NCBI GenBank assembly: GCA_937875545.1
Contig: CALLYE010000093.1
Location: 1-46,299, forward strand
Reading direction: 5' to 3'
DNA length: 46,299 nucleotides
From: DTU078 sp002397345
GTDB lineage: Bacteria; Bacillota; Clostridia; Oscillospirales; CAG-272
Of this stretch, positions 1 through 8,054 are shown piece by piece (within the stretch, counting starts at the first letter, position 1; the number at the start of each line of letters is the position of its first letter). The notes beneath the pieces are model-generated. The model was not told where the DNA came from, made no database searches, and saw nothing but the letters and a program-made list of their open reading frames with translations. A program made the position numbers and the translations under genes.

Positions 1-20
1 CATGCAGGGCGGAATCTCGG

Positions 21-401
21 CTATCTTATTAGCGTGGTTAGTAGTTTTCGCTGTGTAGCAAAAGTGTTCCGCGCAAACCGGCTTATGGATTTGGTAATTA
101 CCTTGTCAATTTTGCCAGCCATGCAGTCGTCAATCATGCGGTTGAATTCGTCGCGCTTTTTCGTGTTAGTACCCGAGATACCGTCGTCCGCATAAATGCC
201 TGCAAGCGTCCAGTCCGGGTGACTATTAATGTAGTTGGTATAATGGGAAATTTGCGCATCATAGCTGGTTTCCTGCTCGTCGCTGTCGGTGGAAACACGG
301 CAATAAGCCGCCACACGGAGTTTCGGGTTCTCTTCATCACTCTTTGCCAAACCGGCTTTTTTCCTTGCCGGAAGAAGTGTTATTGTCATTTTTTCATCCA
401 T
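21..401 (-). pseudogene. Serine recombinase, N-terminal fragment (third gene of a recombinase cassette)
   Basis: This is the N-terminal resolvase domain of a large serine recombinase. It carries the AAYCRVSTDS motif with the presumed nucleophilic serine, then DDGISGTNTKKRDEFNRMI and ITKSISRFARNT. Intact relatives run to about 500 residues, with a recombinase domain and zinc ribbon after the catalytic domain. Here family similarity stops just after RFARNT (near position 72) and the frame closes within about 15 unrelated residues. The ATG at 399-401 is preferred because GAGGGA lies about nine bases upstream; a GTG at 405-407 is also in frame and overlaps the stop of the previous gene. It would have been the last gene of the cassette. 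It cannot be an active recombinase as it stands. Confidence 0.85.
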
Positions 402-403
402 CC

Positions 404-820
404 TCACGGTCCCTCGCTTTCTATCAGGCTGTAAGCGTATTCCGCCTGCTCAAACGGGTCGTCGAACCGCTGTGTTTCCTCGCTCATATGAAACGCAGTG
501 GGATGGACGACTTCTTTTTCTTCTTTTGGCTCCCAAATGCGTCCGAGCTTTTCCGCTCGCCTGATACGTTCCGCTTCGGCAGCCGTAAGCATGTCGGGGT
601 CGACAATTGCCGGATAATACGCATCGCCGAGATAGCGTTTATTCTGAAGCATCCTGCCGATTCCCGCATGGGAAGTCGTGATTCCCGCTTTCTTTGCAGC
701 TGTCGCCAGCGAATTTCCGGAAAGATAGGCTTCAAAGAGTGTGCGCACCTGCCCGGCGGTCTTTTCATCAACGAAGGCTTTACCGTTTTCAATCCGGTAG
801 CCATAGGGTATATGGTTCAT
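404..820 (-). CDS. Small recombinase-domain protein (middle gene of recombinase cassette)
   Basis: This 138-residue protein resembles the recombinase (non-catalytic, DNA-binding) domain of large serine recombinases: PYGYRIENGKAFVDE, TLFEAYLSGNSL, GIGRMLQNKRYLGDAYYPAIV. It has no resolvase catalytic domain. Proteins of this size sit between two full recombinases in many clostridial integrative elements, and that is its position here. Its start abuts the end of the upstream recombinase fragment and its stop overlaps the possible GTG start of the next, so the three would be one translationally coupled unit. It is the only cassette member that appears full length. With both partners truncated it is probably non-functional now. 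Confidence 0.8.
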   Translation of the reverse strand: MNHIPYGYRIENGKAFVDEKTAGQVRTLFEAYLSGNSLATAAKKAGITTSHAGIGRMLQNKRYLGDAYYPAIVDPDMLTAAEAERIRRAEKLGRIWEPKEEKEVVHPTAFHMSEETQRFDDPFEQAEYAYSLIESEGP

Positions 821-1318
821 TCAAATCACCGGCCTTTCTTTCAGCGTAATGCCGCATTTCAATTCGAACCCGATTTCCTCGCGGGAATACACATGAATAC
901 GCTCCACAAAACGGGTGAACAGCTCTCCGTCAAAACCTTTCAGCATCTCCGCTTTGGTGGTGAATTGCAAAAGTTCGCTGATTTCAGTCAGGTTTCGGTT
1001 GTCGCAGTTGATTAAACGGGATATGGATTCCTTTTGGCGTTGTATCCGTTCGGCTTCCCTTAGCAGTTCGTTGTTGCTCTTATTGTAAACGGCAGGCTCA
1101 AGGTATTTTTTGGTCATAAGGCCGACCAACACCTTTTGCTGTTCCGCATTTTCCTCGAGTTTTTTATCAAGCGCCCGGATACTCTCCAAACTCTCGTCGG
1201 AGTTTACTCCGCGCAGGCTGATGAGCAGAGGCCTGAGTACGGTTTGATTCCCGAAAATGAGCTTGTTCATCATCGTGACGAAGGCGTATTCAAAAGCCGA
1301 TTCCGGGATGTATTTCAT
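821..1318 (-). pseudogene. Serine recombinase, C-terminal fragment (first gene of recombinase cassette)
   Basis: The 165 residues correspond to the C-terminal part of a large serine recombinase: the helix FVTMMNKLIFG, a long coiled-coil region (about residues 40-115) and the terminal FTRFVERIHVYSREEIGFELK strand. The catalytic domain and most of the zinc ribbon are absent. The same frame stays open upstream of the ATG, and residues that fit the family (HISDIEKCSMKYIP) continue to about position 1346. Beyond that the frame runs into unrelated sequence and a stop at 1382-1384. The true gene therefore lost its 5' end at about 1350, exactly where the truncated ABC transporter on the other strand begins. 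No promoter or ribosome site supports this internal ATG. Confidence 0.8.
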
Positions 1319-1362
1319 GGAGCATTTTTCGATGTCTGAAATATGGGTGAGCGAGAAACTTT

Positions 1363-2403
1363 TTGACCTTGCTTGTGAATTTTATCATTATTTTTTTGCG
1401 GGACGGCGGCGCCTATATCTATTTAATAATAAAAGCCGTTGAGGGGAGCATAACGCCGGGCGATTTTATCCTATATTTCAGCGCAGTCAGCCAATTCGCG
1501 GGGTTTATATCAGGCGTAATAGGTATATGGTCCAACGTTCACAACGCAAATTTACAGTTCAACGATTATCGTTCGTTTGATGAATTGGAAAACCATACAA
1601 ACAGGGGAAAAGGCGTCGATATTCCCCATAAAGGAGCTCTGTCCATTGATATCTTAAATTTAACATATACATATCCGAAAAGTGAAAAGCCGACGCTTAA
1701 AAACATAAATTTGCATATAAACGCGGGTGAAAAAATTGCCGTAGTCGGATTAAACGGCGCGGGGAAAACGACCCTCATAAAGCTGATATGCGGCATGTAT
1801 ACTCCGACAGAAGGAAAGATACTGGTTGACGGACATGAAATTAACGAATACAACAGAGATGAATACTACACGATGATCTCGGCTGTATTTCAGGTGTTCA
1901 GATTTTTACCGTTATCCATAGCGCGGAATGTTGCGCCATTCGGAGACAATATCGACTATGACAGAGTTAATAAGTGTATTGATTTATCAGGATTCAAAGA
2001 AAAGGCTGATAAACTTATAGATGGCATCGAGACGCCGCTGATTAAAAATATAAATCCGAACGGCACGGAACTGTCGGGCGGCGAGGCGCAAAAACTTATG
2101 CTGGCACGCGCTTTATACAAAGACGCTCCCATTTTAATTTTGGATGAACCTACGGCGGCGCTTGACCCGATTGCGGAGAGCGAGCTGTATCATAAATACA
2201 ATTCGTTGACCGAAAACAAAACATCGTTATTTATCTCACACAGGCTTGCATCCACACGTTTCTGCGATAAAATTATCTTTATTGAAAACGGCGAGATTGC
2301 CGAAACCGGAACGCACGATGAGCTGTTGGCGCAGAACGGCAAATATGCCGAATTATTTAACATTCAGAGCCAATATTATAGGGAAGTCATTAAGGTTAGG
2401 TGA
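1363..2403 (+). pseudogene. ABC exporter half-transporter, N-terminally truncated
   Basis: This is the C-terminal part of a type IV ABC exporter subunit (membrane domain fused to ATPase). The surviving 346 residues contain the last one or two membrane helices (about 5-60) and a complete nucleotide-binding domain: Walker A GLNGAGKTT at 129-137, signature LSGGEAQ at 237-243, Walker B ILILDE ending at 262 and the H-loop SHR at 292-294. Intact relatives have about 600 residues, so roughly 250 N-terminal residues are missing. The only available start is a TTG at the point of rearrangement and it lacks a convincing ribosome site. One base separates its stop from the next gene, its likely heterodimer partner. 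Probably a broken gene. Confidence 0.85.
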
Positions 2404-2404
2404 G

Positions 2405-4246
2405 ATGAGTTTGAGAAGCGAGCTTTCAAAAATTATTCGGGGATACAAACTGATCTGTGAAATTGATAAATTCTATTTAATCCTGCAAGTGATAAACGCT
2501 TTTACAGATTCGCTTTTCCCGTTTGTATATCTGTATATGTCGTCAAAAATCATCACAGAGCTTTCGACTTACCGGAGAGCGAGGGAGCTGATAATATATG
2601 CGCTCGTAACCGTTTCGATAAACTTTGTGTTATCGGTTTTCAGCCAGTGCATAAACACAATAAAAAGCAAGCATTCCGAGTTATTCACCTGCAGAACGGC
2701 GCTATTTTACAGCGATATAAATAATAAGATGCGGTACGAAAGCATAGAGGACCCAGAAACGCATTTCAAACGCCAGAGTATAATTCAAAACCAACAGGCG
2801 TCGAGCGCGGGTATTCCCATGCTGATTAACGATATATACGGCTTTATAAAAAACACATTTACGGTTATTTTCTCTTTATCGCTGACCGTAAGTATGTTTT
2901 ATTTGTATTCTGACAAAAGCTGCACAGGGGTTGCGGCTTTTGTAAATTCGCCTTTTTCGATTATAATAATCGTAGGAATAGTTGCCGTAAATACATGTGT
3001 CAACATATGGTGCGATAAAAATCATACCTTGCGTTCGGTTGACGCGTGGAAGGATTTACCGCACAACAATCGGCTGCTGAATTATTACAGCGGTCGCATA
3101 TGGAATTACAACGGCGCGATGGATATTCGGATATTCAACCAGGAGGCAGTCATATCGAAGGAGCTTTCCAAATATTATGATAATCCCGCGCATTTAAAAA
3201 TTTTGGTTAAGCTGGGGCTGCATTTCGGGACTATCCGTACACTGCTCAATAAGTTTACGACGATTGCAATATATATCTATGTAGGAATAAAGGCATATAT
3301 AGGAGCGTTTGGCGTGGGCAATTTCCTCATGTATACCGGCTCGTTGCAACAGTTTACATATGGGGTATCGGGTTTATGCGGGAGCGTTGTCTCGCTCTTT
3401 AATAATAACCGGTATATGCAGGAGATATTTGAATATATGGATATACCCAGCACAGTAAATCAAGGCTCGCGAAAAATCGACAGCGACGCAAAGCGAGAAA
3501 TTGAGTTCCGCAACGTTTCATTCAAATATCCGGGAACAGATGTATACGCGCTGAAAAATCTCAATCTGAAATTCAACACAGGCGGGCGCGTGGCAGTGGT
3601 GGGTATGAATGGCAGCGGTAAAACCACTATGATAAAATTGCTTTGCTGGCTTTATGACCCGACTGAGGGTGAGATAACGGTAAGCGGTGTTGATATAAGA
3701 GAGTATGACTATTCGGAGTATACAACGCTGTTTTCAGTGGTGTTTCAGGATTTCAATTTATTTGCATTTTCGCTCGGTCAGAATGTGGCGGCTTCTGTTG
3801 AGTATGACAGGGACAAAGCGGTGGAATGTTTAAAAATGGCGGGGTTTGGCAGAAGATTAAGCGAAATGCGGAAGGGGCTGGACACAGCGTTATATAAGGA
3901 TTTTGAAGAAGACGGCATTGAAATATCCGGCGGAGAAGCGCAAAAAATCGCGCTGGCAAGAGCGTTGTATAAGGGCGCGCCGTTTGTGGTACTTGACGAG
4001 CCAACGGCGGCGCTTGACCCCATCGCGGAATTTGAGGTATACTCGAAATTCAATGAAATTGTCGGCGATAAGACAGCGATATATATTTCACACCGTCTGT
4101 CGTCATGCCGTTTTTGCGACTTCATAGCCGTATTCCACGAAGGCGAGCTTGTACAGTATGGCAGTCACGATGAGCTTATCACCGATACCGGCGGAAAATA
4201 TTACGAGCTGTGGAATGCGCAGGCGCAGTATTATACAGCCAATTAA
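2405..4246 (+). CDS. ABC exporter, fused permease and ATP-binding protein
   Basis: This 613-residue half-transporter has an N-terminal membrane domain (about residues 20-330, with hydrophobic helices near 25-45, 60-80, 150-170, 180-200 and 285-325). A complete ATPase domain follows: Walker A GMNGSGKTT at 400-408, signature ISGGEAQ at 507-513, Walker B VVLDE ending at 532 and H-loop ISHR. Frame-open sequence exists upstream, but the ATG at 2405 starts one base after the previous stop and matches the usual length of the family. It is about 600 residues like its truncated neighbour and would form a heterodimer with it. Relatives often export peptides or bacteriocins; the substrate cannot be told here because the upstream region is lost. 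It ends 13 bases from a convergent gene with no clear terminator. Confidence 0.9.
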   Translation: MSLRSELSKIIRGYKLICEIDKFYLILQVINAFTDSLFPFVYLYMSSKIITELSTYRRARELIIYALVTVSINFVLSVFSQCINTIKSKHSELFTCRTALFYSDINNKMRYESIEDPETHFKRQSIIQNQQASSAGIPMLINDIYGFIKNTFTVIFSLSLTVSMFYLYSDKSCTGVAAFVNSPFSIIIIVGIVAVNTCVNIWCDKNHTLRSVDAWKDLPHNNRLLNYYSGRIWNYNGAMDIRIFNQEAVISKELSKYYDNPAHLKILVKLGLHFGTIRTLLNKFTTIAIYIYVGIKAYIGAFGVGNFLMYTGSLQQFTYGVSGLCGSVVSLFNNNRYMQEIFEYMDIPSTVNQGSRKIDSDAKREIEFRNVSFKYPGTDVYALKNLNLKFNTGGRVAVVGMNGSGKTTMIKLLCWLYDPTEGEITVSGVDIREYDYSEYTTLFSVVFQDFNLFAFSLGQNVAASVEYDRDKAVECLKMAGFGRRLSEMRKGLDTALYKDFEEDGIEISGGEAQKIALARALYKGAPFVVLDEPTAALDPIAEFEVYSKFNEIVGDKTAIYISHRLSSCRFCDFIAVFHEGELVQYGSHDELITDTGGKYYELWNAQAQYYTAN

Positions 4247-4259
4247 TATTGTACATATT

Positions 4260-5543
4260 TTACTCTATATTCCCTGCTAAAATATTTTTAATTTCCCCTC
4301 CAAAAAACTTCGAAAACAAGGTGCTGCCTTTTTTATTCATATGTCCCCAGTCAGAATAATTTGATGGGTCGGCGCCTACACCAGAAGCGTCAATTGTGTT
4401 ATAATCGTAGAACTCTATGCCATATTTTGCGGCAATGTCTGTTATACGCGCGTTGTTTTTATTCATCTTTATTCGATTTACACCGCTATACTCGGGAATT
4501 TCGATGAAAATAATTTTTATTCCCAACGCATTGAATTTATCAATAAGTCTTTCAAATGAATTCCACTGTTCCTCATTGTCAGCGCATGAAACCGTCGATG
4601 AATCGCCATTAAAGCCAACGTCCCACGGAATATACCCCTTATAATAATCACTTGTAATATTGCCCGAGCTGTCGCGTTTATAACTGTGATTATATGTTGG
4701 TAAAATTAAATTATCCGAATAAGCTTCAGTTTCCGACATGTCGTTATTTATTATATCTTCTTTTTCATCTGACTTTAACGCGCTAAACCATGATCTAACC
4801 ATATCCGGGATACGATCGCGTAATGATATTATAGATAATTTCGAAAATATCTTGTCCGTAATTGCGTCGATATCCCACCATTTAATTTTATTTTCCTCTG
4901 TCGCGACAGTGTCGTCAATAACCGTTTTATCATCAGAATCCGTTTCTTTTATTTCAGCGTCATCTGCTGTCCGCGCCTCGGTTTTACACAAACGCCGCAT
5001 GATATCTATCGGCATATTCGCGGCAGTATCATAATTAATAGTTCTCCATAACCAGTTGTCATCGCACATGAACCAATCGACGCACCATATTATTGTATCA
5101 GGCATTGGATAACCCGCTTCCAGCACTATATCCCACCAGTCCTCATAATACTTAGGATTTGAACCATTCAAAGAAAAATTGAAAAAGCTGTACCCTGCGC
5201 ATTCGTTTTCTACATAAAGCGGATTTACTCCGTGCGCCGCGTGGGATGTCCCCATAAACCATATATCCGCGTTATATACATTTTTAAATATTTCATAAAA
5301 TTGACCGTAATAATGATAACAGTCGCGATTGCTGTATTTCTGATAAAACGCCTCCTGCTGTTCAAGCTTAAGGCATTCTAATTCAAATGTCGCGGCGGAT
5401 TCTTCTTTTATGGCAAATGCTCTGATATCATCAAGTTCACTTTCAAGGAAGTTGTCCATTGCCACATTCGCTCCTAATATAATTACTGCCGAAATAGAAA
5501 TTACGATCAGCCCTTTTAAAATTAAGTTCAAATAGCACTTCAT
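4260..5543 (-). CDS. SGNH-like cell-surface acylation partner (DltD/AlgX-like)
   Basis: This 427-residue protein has one N-terminal membrane anchor (about residues 8-28) and an extracytoplasmic domain. Two short motifs fit a divergent SGNH/GDSL fold: MGTSHAAHGVNP with a candidate nucleophile Ser100, and near the C-terminus SDWGHMNKKG with Asp398 and His401, the usual D-x-x-H pair. A charged, low-complexity segment (about 190-300) lies between them. It starts 15 bases after the MBOAT gene and must be cotranscribed. In DltB/DltD, AlgI/AlgJ/AlgX and PatA/PatB systems such a partner completes transfer of an acyl group to a cell-surface polymer. The role follows from the motifs and the neighbour; the acceptor polymer is unknown. 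AGGAA-like sequence precedes the ATG. Confidence 0.75.
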   Translation of the reverse strand: MKCYLNLILKGLIVISISAVIILGANVAMDNFLESELDDIRAFAIKEESAATFELECLKLEQQEAFYQKYSNRDCYHYYGQFYEIFKNVYNADIWFMGTSHAAHGVNPLYVENECAGYSFFNFSLNGSNPKYYEDWWDIVLEAGYPMPDTIIWCVDWFMCDDNWLWRTINYDTAANMPIDIMRRLCKTEARTADDAEIKETDSDDKTVIDDTVATEENKIKWWDIDAITDKIFSKLSIISLRDRIPDMVRSWFSALKSDEKEDIINNDMSETEAYSDNLILPTYNHSYKRDSSGNITSDYYKGYIPWDVGFNGDSSTVSCADNEEQWNSFERLIDKFNALGIKIIFIEIPEYSGVNRIKMNKNNARITDIAAKYGIEFYDYNTIDASGVGADPSNYSDWGHMNKKGSTLFSKFFGGEIKNILAGNIE

Positions 5544-5558
5544 ATTATTCCTTTCTGA

Positions 5559-6989
5559 TCAGAACTGGAAATATATAAACGCGTTGTTATCATACGCGCC
5601 AAATAAAACAATGGACACCAGACACATGATATATGATGTCATTCGCAGCAGTTGTGAATGGTAGAATAACTCTTTTGCGCGCGATGATTTTATGCAAAGT
5701 TCTATTCCGAACAGAACAAACGGTACGATCCTGCATATATAAATTCGTAATTCCGGAATCAAGTCAAAATTGCCGAGTGTATTGCCGAATATATTCTTCA
5801 CAACATAAAAAGCGTCAGAAAAACTCTCGGCGCGGAAAAATATCCACGAAAACGAAATGAGCGAAAAAGTTAAAATAATTGAAAGCCAAGACGAAAGCAG
5901 TTCTAAACGGTCTATGTGCGTCAGCTTTTTAAAAAATTCTCTTACCGGTTTAAGCAGACGCGCCGCGATGATATAAAGTCCGTTCAGCAATCCCCATGCG
6001 GCGTATGTCAGGTTTGCGCCATGCCAGATTCCGCTGATGCCGAATGTCACCAATTGATTAAAACACCATCTGGGTTTACTTACGCGGTTCCCGCCTAACG
6101 GTATATAAATATAATCCCTGAACCAGGTTGAAAGAGAGATATGCCATCTACGCCAAAATTCCGATACCGAGCCTGAAAAATACGGCGTATCGAAATTTGT
6201 CATTAAATCAATATCCATTACTTTTGCGCATCCGATCGCGATATCCGAATACCCGGAAAAGTCACAGTATATTTGAACAGTGAAACATAATACCCCGACA
6301 ATGAGCCATATACCGCCAAACGAATGGACATTTTTAAAGACAAGGTCAGCTATTAATGATAAATTGTCCGCAACCACTACCTTTTTGAACATACCCCATA
6401 ACATCAGACGCCCTCCGATTGTGATATTTCCGGGTATGAGGTAATGTTCTTTTTGCAGTTGCGCCAATAAATTAGGTCCGCGTTCGATCGGTCCCGCAAC
6501 GAGCTGCGGAAAGTACATGAGGAATAACGAGAAGTCTATAAAACTGGGCACCGCTTTCTGACGTTTCATATAAACGTCGATTAAATACCCCATGCTCTGA
6601 AATGTATGAAATGAGATGCCAATCGGCAAAACAATTTCCGGAACAACAACAGTTCCAAGCCTTACAGCATGACCGAAAATATTAATTATATCGCCTAACA
6701 TCCCGAGATATTTAAAAAACACAAGCAGACCGATATTCAAACACAGCGATATAATAAATACTGCTTTTTTGATATTAGTCCTGTTCTCATAATGTTCTAT
6801 TAACCGCGCGCCTGAATAATCGATACAGGTTGTAAAAGCGAGGATTATTATGTATTTCGGTATGAAGGACATATAGAAATAACAGCTTGCCGCAAGCAGA
6901 AAATATCGTCTGAAACGCACCGGCAGCAGAAAATATATTATAATGACAGCAGGAAAAAATATAATAAAATGAATCGAATTAAAAAGCAT
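5559..6989 (-). CDS. MBOAT-family membrane O-acyltransferase (AlgI/DltB-like)
   Basis: This 476-residue polytopic membrane protein has about ten hydrophobic segments. It carries the hallmark motifs of MBOAT acyltransferases of the AlgI type: SEFWRRWHISLSTWFRDYIYIPLGG with His283, and GISGIWHGANLTYAAWG with the presumed catalytic His323. Members move an acyl group (usually acetyl) from a cytoplasmic donor across the membrane to a surface polysaccharide or teichoic acid. Length is normal for the family. The ATG has GGGAG nine bases upstream. It is the first gene of a two-gene unit with the SGNH-like protein. A short MITE-like repeat lies directly upstream, in its likely promoter region. No dltA or dltC is present, so O-acetylation is more likely than D-alanylation. 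Confidence 0.92.
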   Translation of the reverse strand: MLFNSIHFIIFFPAVIIIYFLLPVRFRRYFLLAASCYFYMSFIPKYIIILAFTTCIDYSGARLIEHYENRTNIKKAVFIISLCLNIGLLVFFKYLGMLGDIINIFGHAVRLGTVVVPEIVLPIGISFHTFQSMGYLIDVYMKRQKAVPSFIDFSLFLMYFPQLVAGPIERGPNLLAQLQKEHYLIPGNITIGGRLMLWGMFKKVVVADNLSLIADLVFKNVHSFGGIWLIVGVLCFTVQIYCDFSGYSDIAIGCAKVMDIDLMTNFDTPYFSGSVSEFWRRWHISLSTWFRDYIYIPLGGNRVSKPRWCFNQLVTFGISGIWHGANLTYAAWGLLNGLYIIAARLLKPVREFFKKLTHIDRLELLSSWLSIILTFSLISFSWIFFRAESFSDAFYVVKNIFGNTLGNFDLIPELRIYICRIVPFVLFGIELCIKSSRAKELFYHSQLLRMTSYIMCLVSIVLFGAYDNNAFIYFQF

Positions 6990-7008
6990 TTTTTACGCTC
7001 CCGTATAC

Positions 7009-7065
7009 ATAATACTAAAATTCGATAAACATAAAGATTAAAGCTTATAATCGAATTTAAGTATA
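7009..7065 (-). repeat. MITE-like repeat, copy C (short, internally deleted)
   Basis: The two ends of the dispersed repeat described at 25443 and 42219 are present here in reverse orientation: ACTAAAATTCGATAA at the left and TTATAATCGAATTTAAGTA at the right. They are separated by only about 17 bases, so the internal hairpin is missing. The ends form an imperfect inverted repeat around TTCGAT. Confidence 0.65.
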
Positions 7066-7095
7066 AAACAAGCAGTTCCGATTAACGTCCTATTA

Positions 7096-7126
7096 AAAAT
7101 GTCCGCATTATTAATGCGAACATTTT
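7096..7126 (-). terminator. Intrinsic terminator of the anchored secreted protein gene
   Basis: AAAATGT-C-CGCATTA and TAATGCG-A-ACATTTT form a stem of about 14 pairs with one mismatch. It lies directly after the stop of the gene at 7148-8005. Read on the minus strand the stem ends in a U-rich run. Confidence 0.6.
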
Positions 7127-7147
7127 GTTTGGTGTATTGATTTACAG

Positions 7148-8005
7148 TTATTTATTTTTTTTAGAAATGTATGCGGCGCCAATCGAAATTATGATACCCG
7201 AGATCGCCATAGACAGCACGTCGAAGGTCTGGGGAGCAGCAGTGATGACAGTTTCGGTTTTTGCATCAGTATCGGTTGCTGTAACCGCCGTTATCGGTTT
7301 GGGATCAGCTTCGGTTTTCTCCGCAGCCGTCGGTTCGGGGGCGGCTTCGGTTTTTTCTGCCGCGGCGTTGTCGAAGAATACGGCGGAGATAACCGCGTTG
7401 GACGGTGAACCGAGATTTATTGCATCGTAATATGAATACTCGAAAACCACCTTGCCTGTGATAGTCGCGGTCAAGTATGTACCATGTTCGAAAGCGGTCA
7501 GATCATAGGTGCCGAGAGTATTTCCGGCGCTATCATACGCGGTTACCTCCACGCAGCGTCCGTCATTGCCCCAGTCGCAGGAATAAATCGATACGGTAGT
7601 TTCTGTGCTTCCGACGTCTATGGTCAGATTAAGCCCGGTACCGTTGTATATACATGGGATAACGCGTTGTGTCTTTGTTTTATCAGTCCAGAGGGCATCT
7701 TCATAAGCGTTGGCGCTGTTGACGCCCGAAGTATCGGAGTCGTCTCCCAACCACCACTGATGATACGACGGCTTATTGCCGAACAAATCGCTGTAAGAGA
7801 ATTCGCTGACATAGGCTGGCAGATTATTGACACAGCTTTCAGCGTTCTTGGCGAACATGAAATATCCGTCGGAACCGTATTTGCCCACCCAGTTACCTTT
7901 TGTGGCGGTATCAGCGGTTATACTGATACTGCCCGCGGCAAATACATTCAAGCTGAGTATTAAAAAAATTACCGGAACGATAGAAAAGAATTTAAAGGTT
8001 TTCAT
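7148..8005 (-). CDS. Secreted surface protein: beta-sandwich domain with C-terminal membrane/sorting tail
   Basis: This 285-residue protein has a signal peptide (residues 1-23, cleavage near VFA/AGS). It is followed by a domain whose start (TKGNWVGKYGSDGYFMF) resembles carbohydrate-binding beta-sandwich modules attached to clostridial and Paenibacillus glycosidases. A Glu/Ala/Thr/Pro-rich linker covers about 213-255. The C-terminus has a PQTFD pentapeptide (258-262), an 18-residue hydrophobic helix and a basic KKNK end. That order resembles a variant sortase signal, but no sortase is in the window, so simple membrane anchoring is equally possible. AAGGAG sits at a good distance from the ATG. 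It probably displays a sugar-binding module on the cell surface; no catalytic motif was seen. Confidence 0.7.
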   Translation of the reverse strand: MKTFKFFSIVPVIFLILSLNVFAAGSISITADTATKGNWVGKYGSDGYFMFAKNAESCVNNLPAYVSEFSYSDLFGNKPSYHQWWLGDDSDTSGVNSANAYEDALWTDKTKTQRVIPCIYNGTGLNLTIDVGSTETTVSIYSCDWGNDGRCVEVTAYDSAGNTLGTYDLTAFEHGTYLTATITGKVVFEYSYYDAINLGSPSNAVISAVFFDNAAAEKTEAAPEPTAAEKTEADPKPITAVTATDTDAKTETVITAAPQTFDVLSMAISGIIISIGAAYISKKNK

Positions 8006-8054
8006 TTTCGGACTCCTTGTAATATATTTATTTTTAATTTATGTAAGCTCATTT

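Noticed and set aside
344..1015. 223-codon plus-strand frame across the recombinase genes
   Set aside because: It is antisense to three recombinase genes with clear motifs.
21..1350. Active integrative element
   Set aside because: Both large recombinases are truncated and no conjugation, replication or cargo genes or attachment-site repeats were seen.
4260..6989. Complete dlt operon for D-alanylation
   Set aside because: DltA and DltC are absent, and the MBOAT motifs are closer to AlgI-type proteins.
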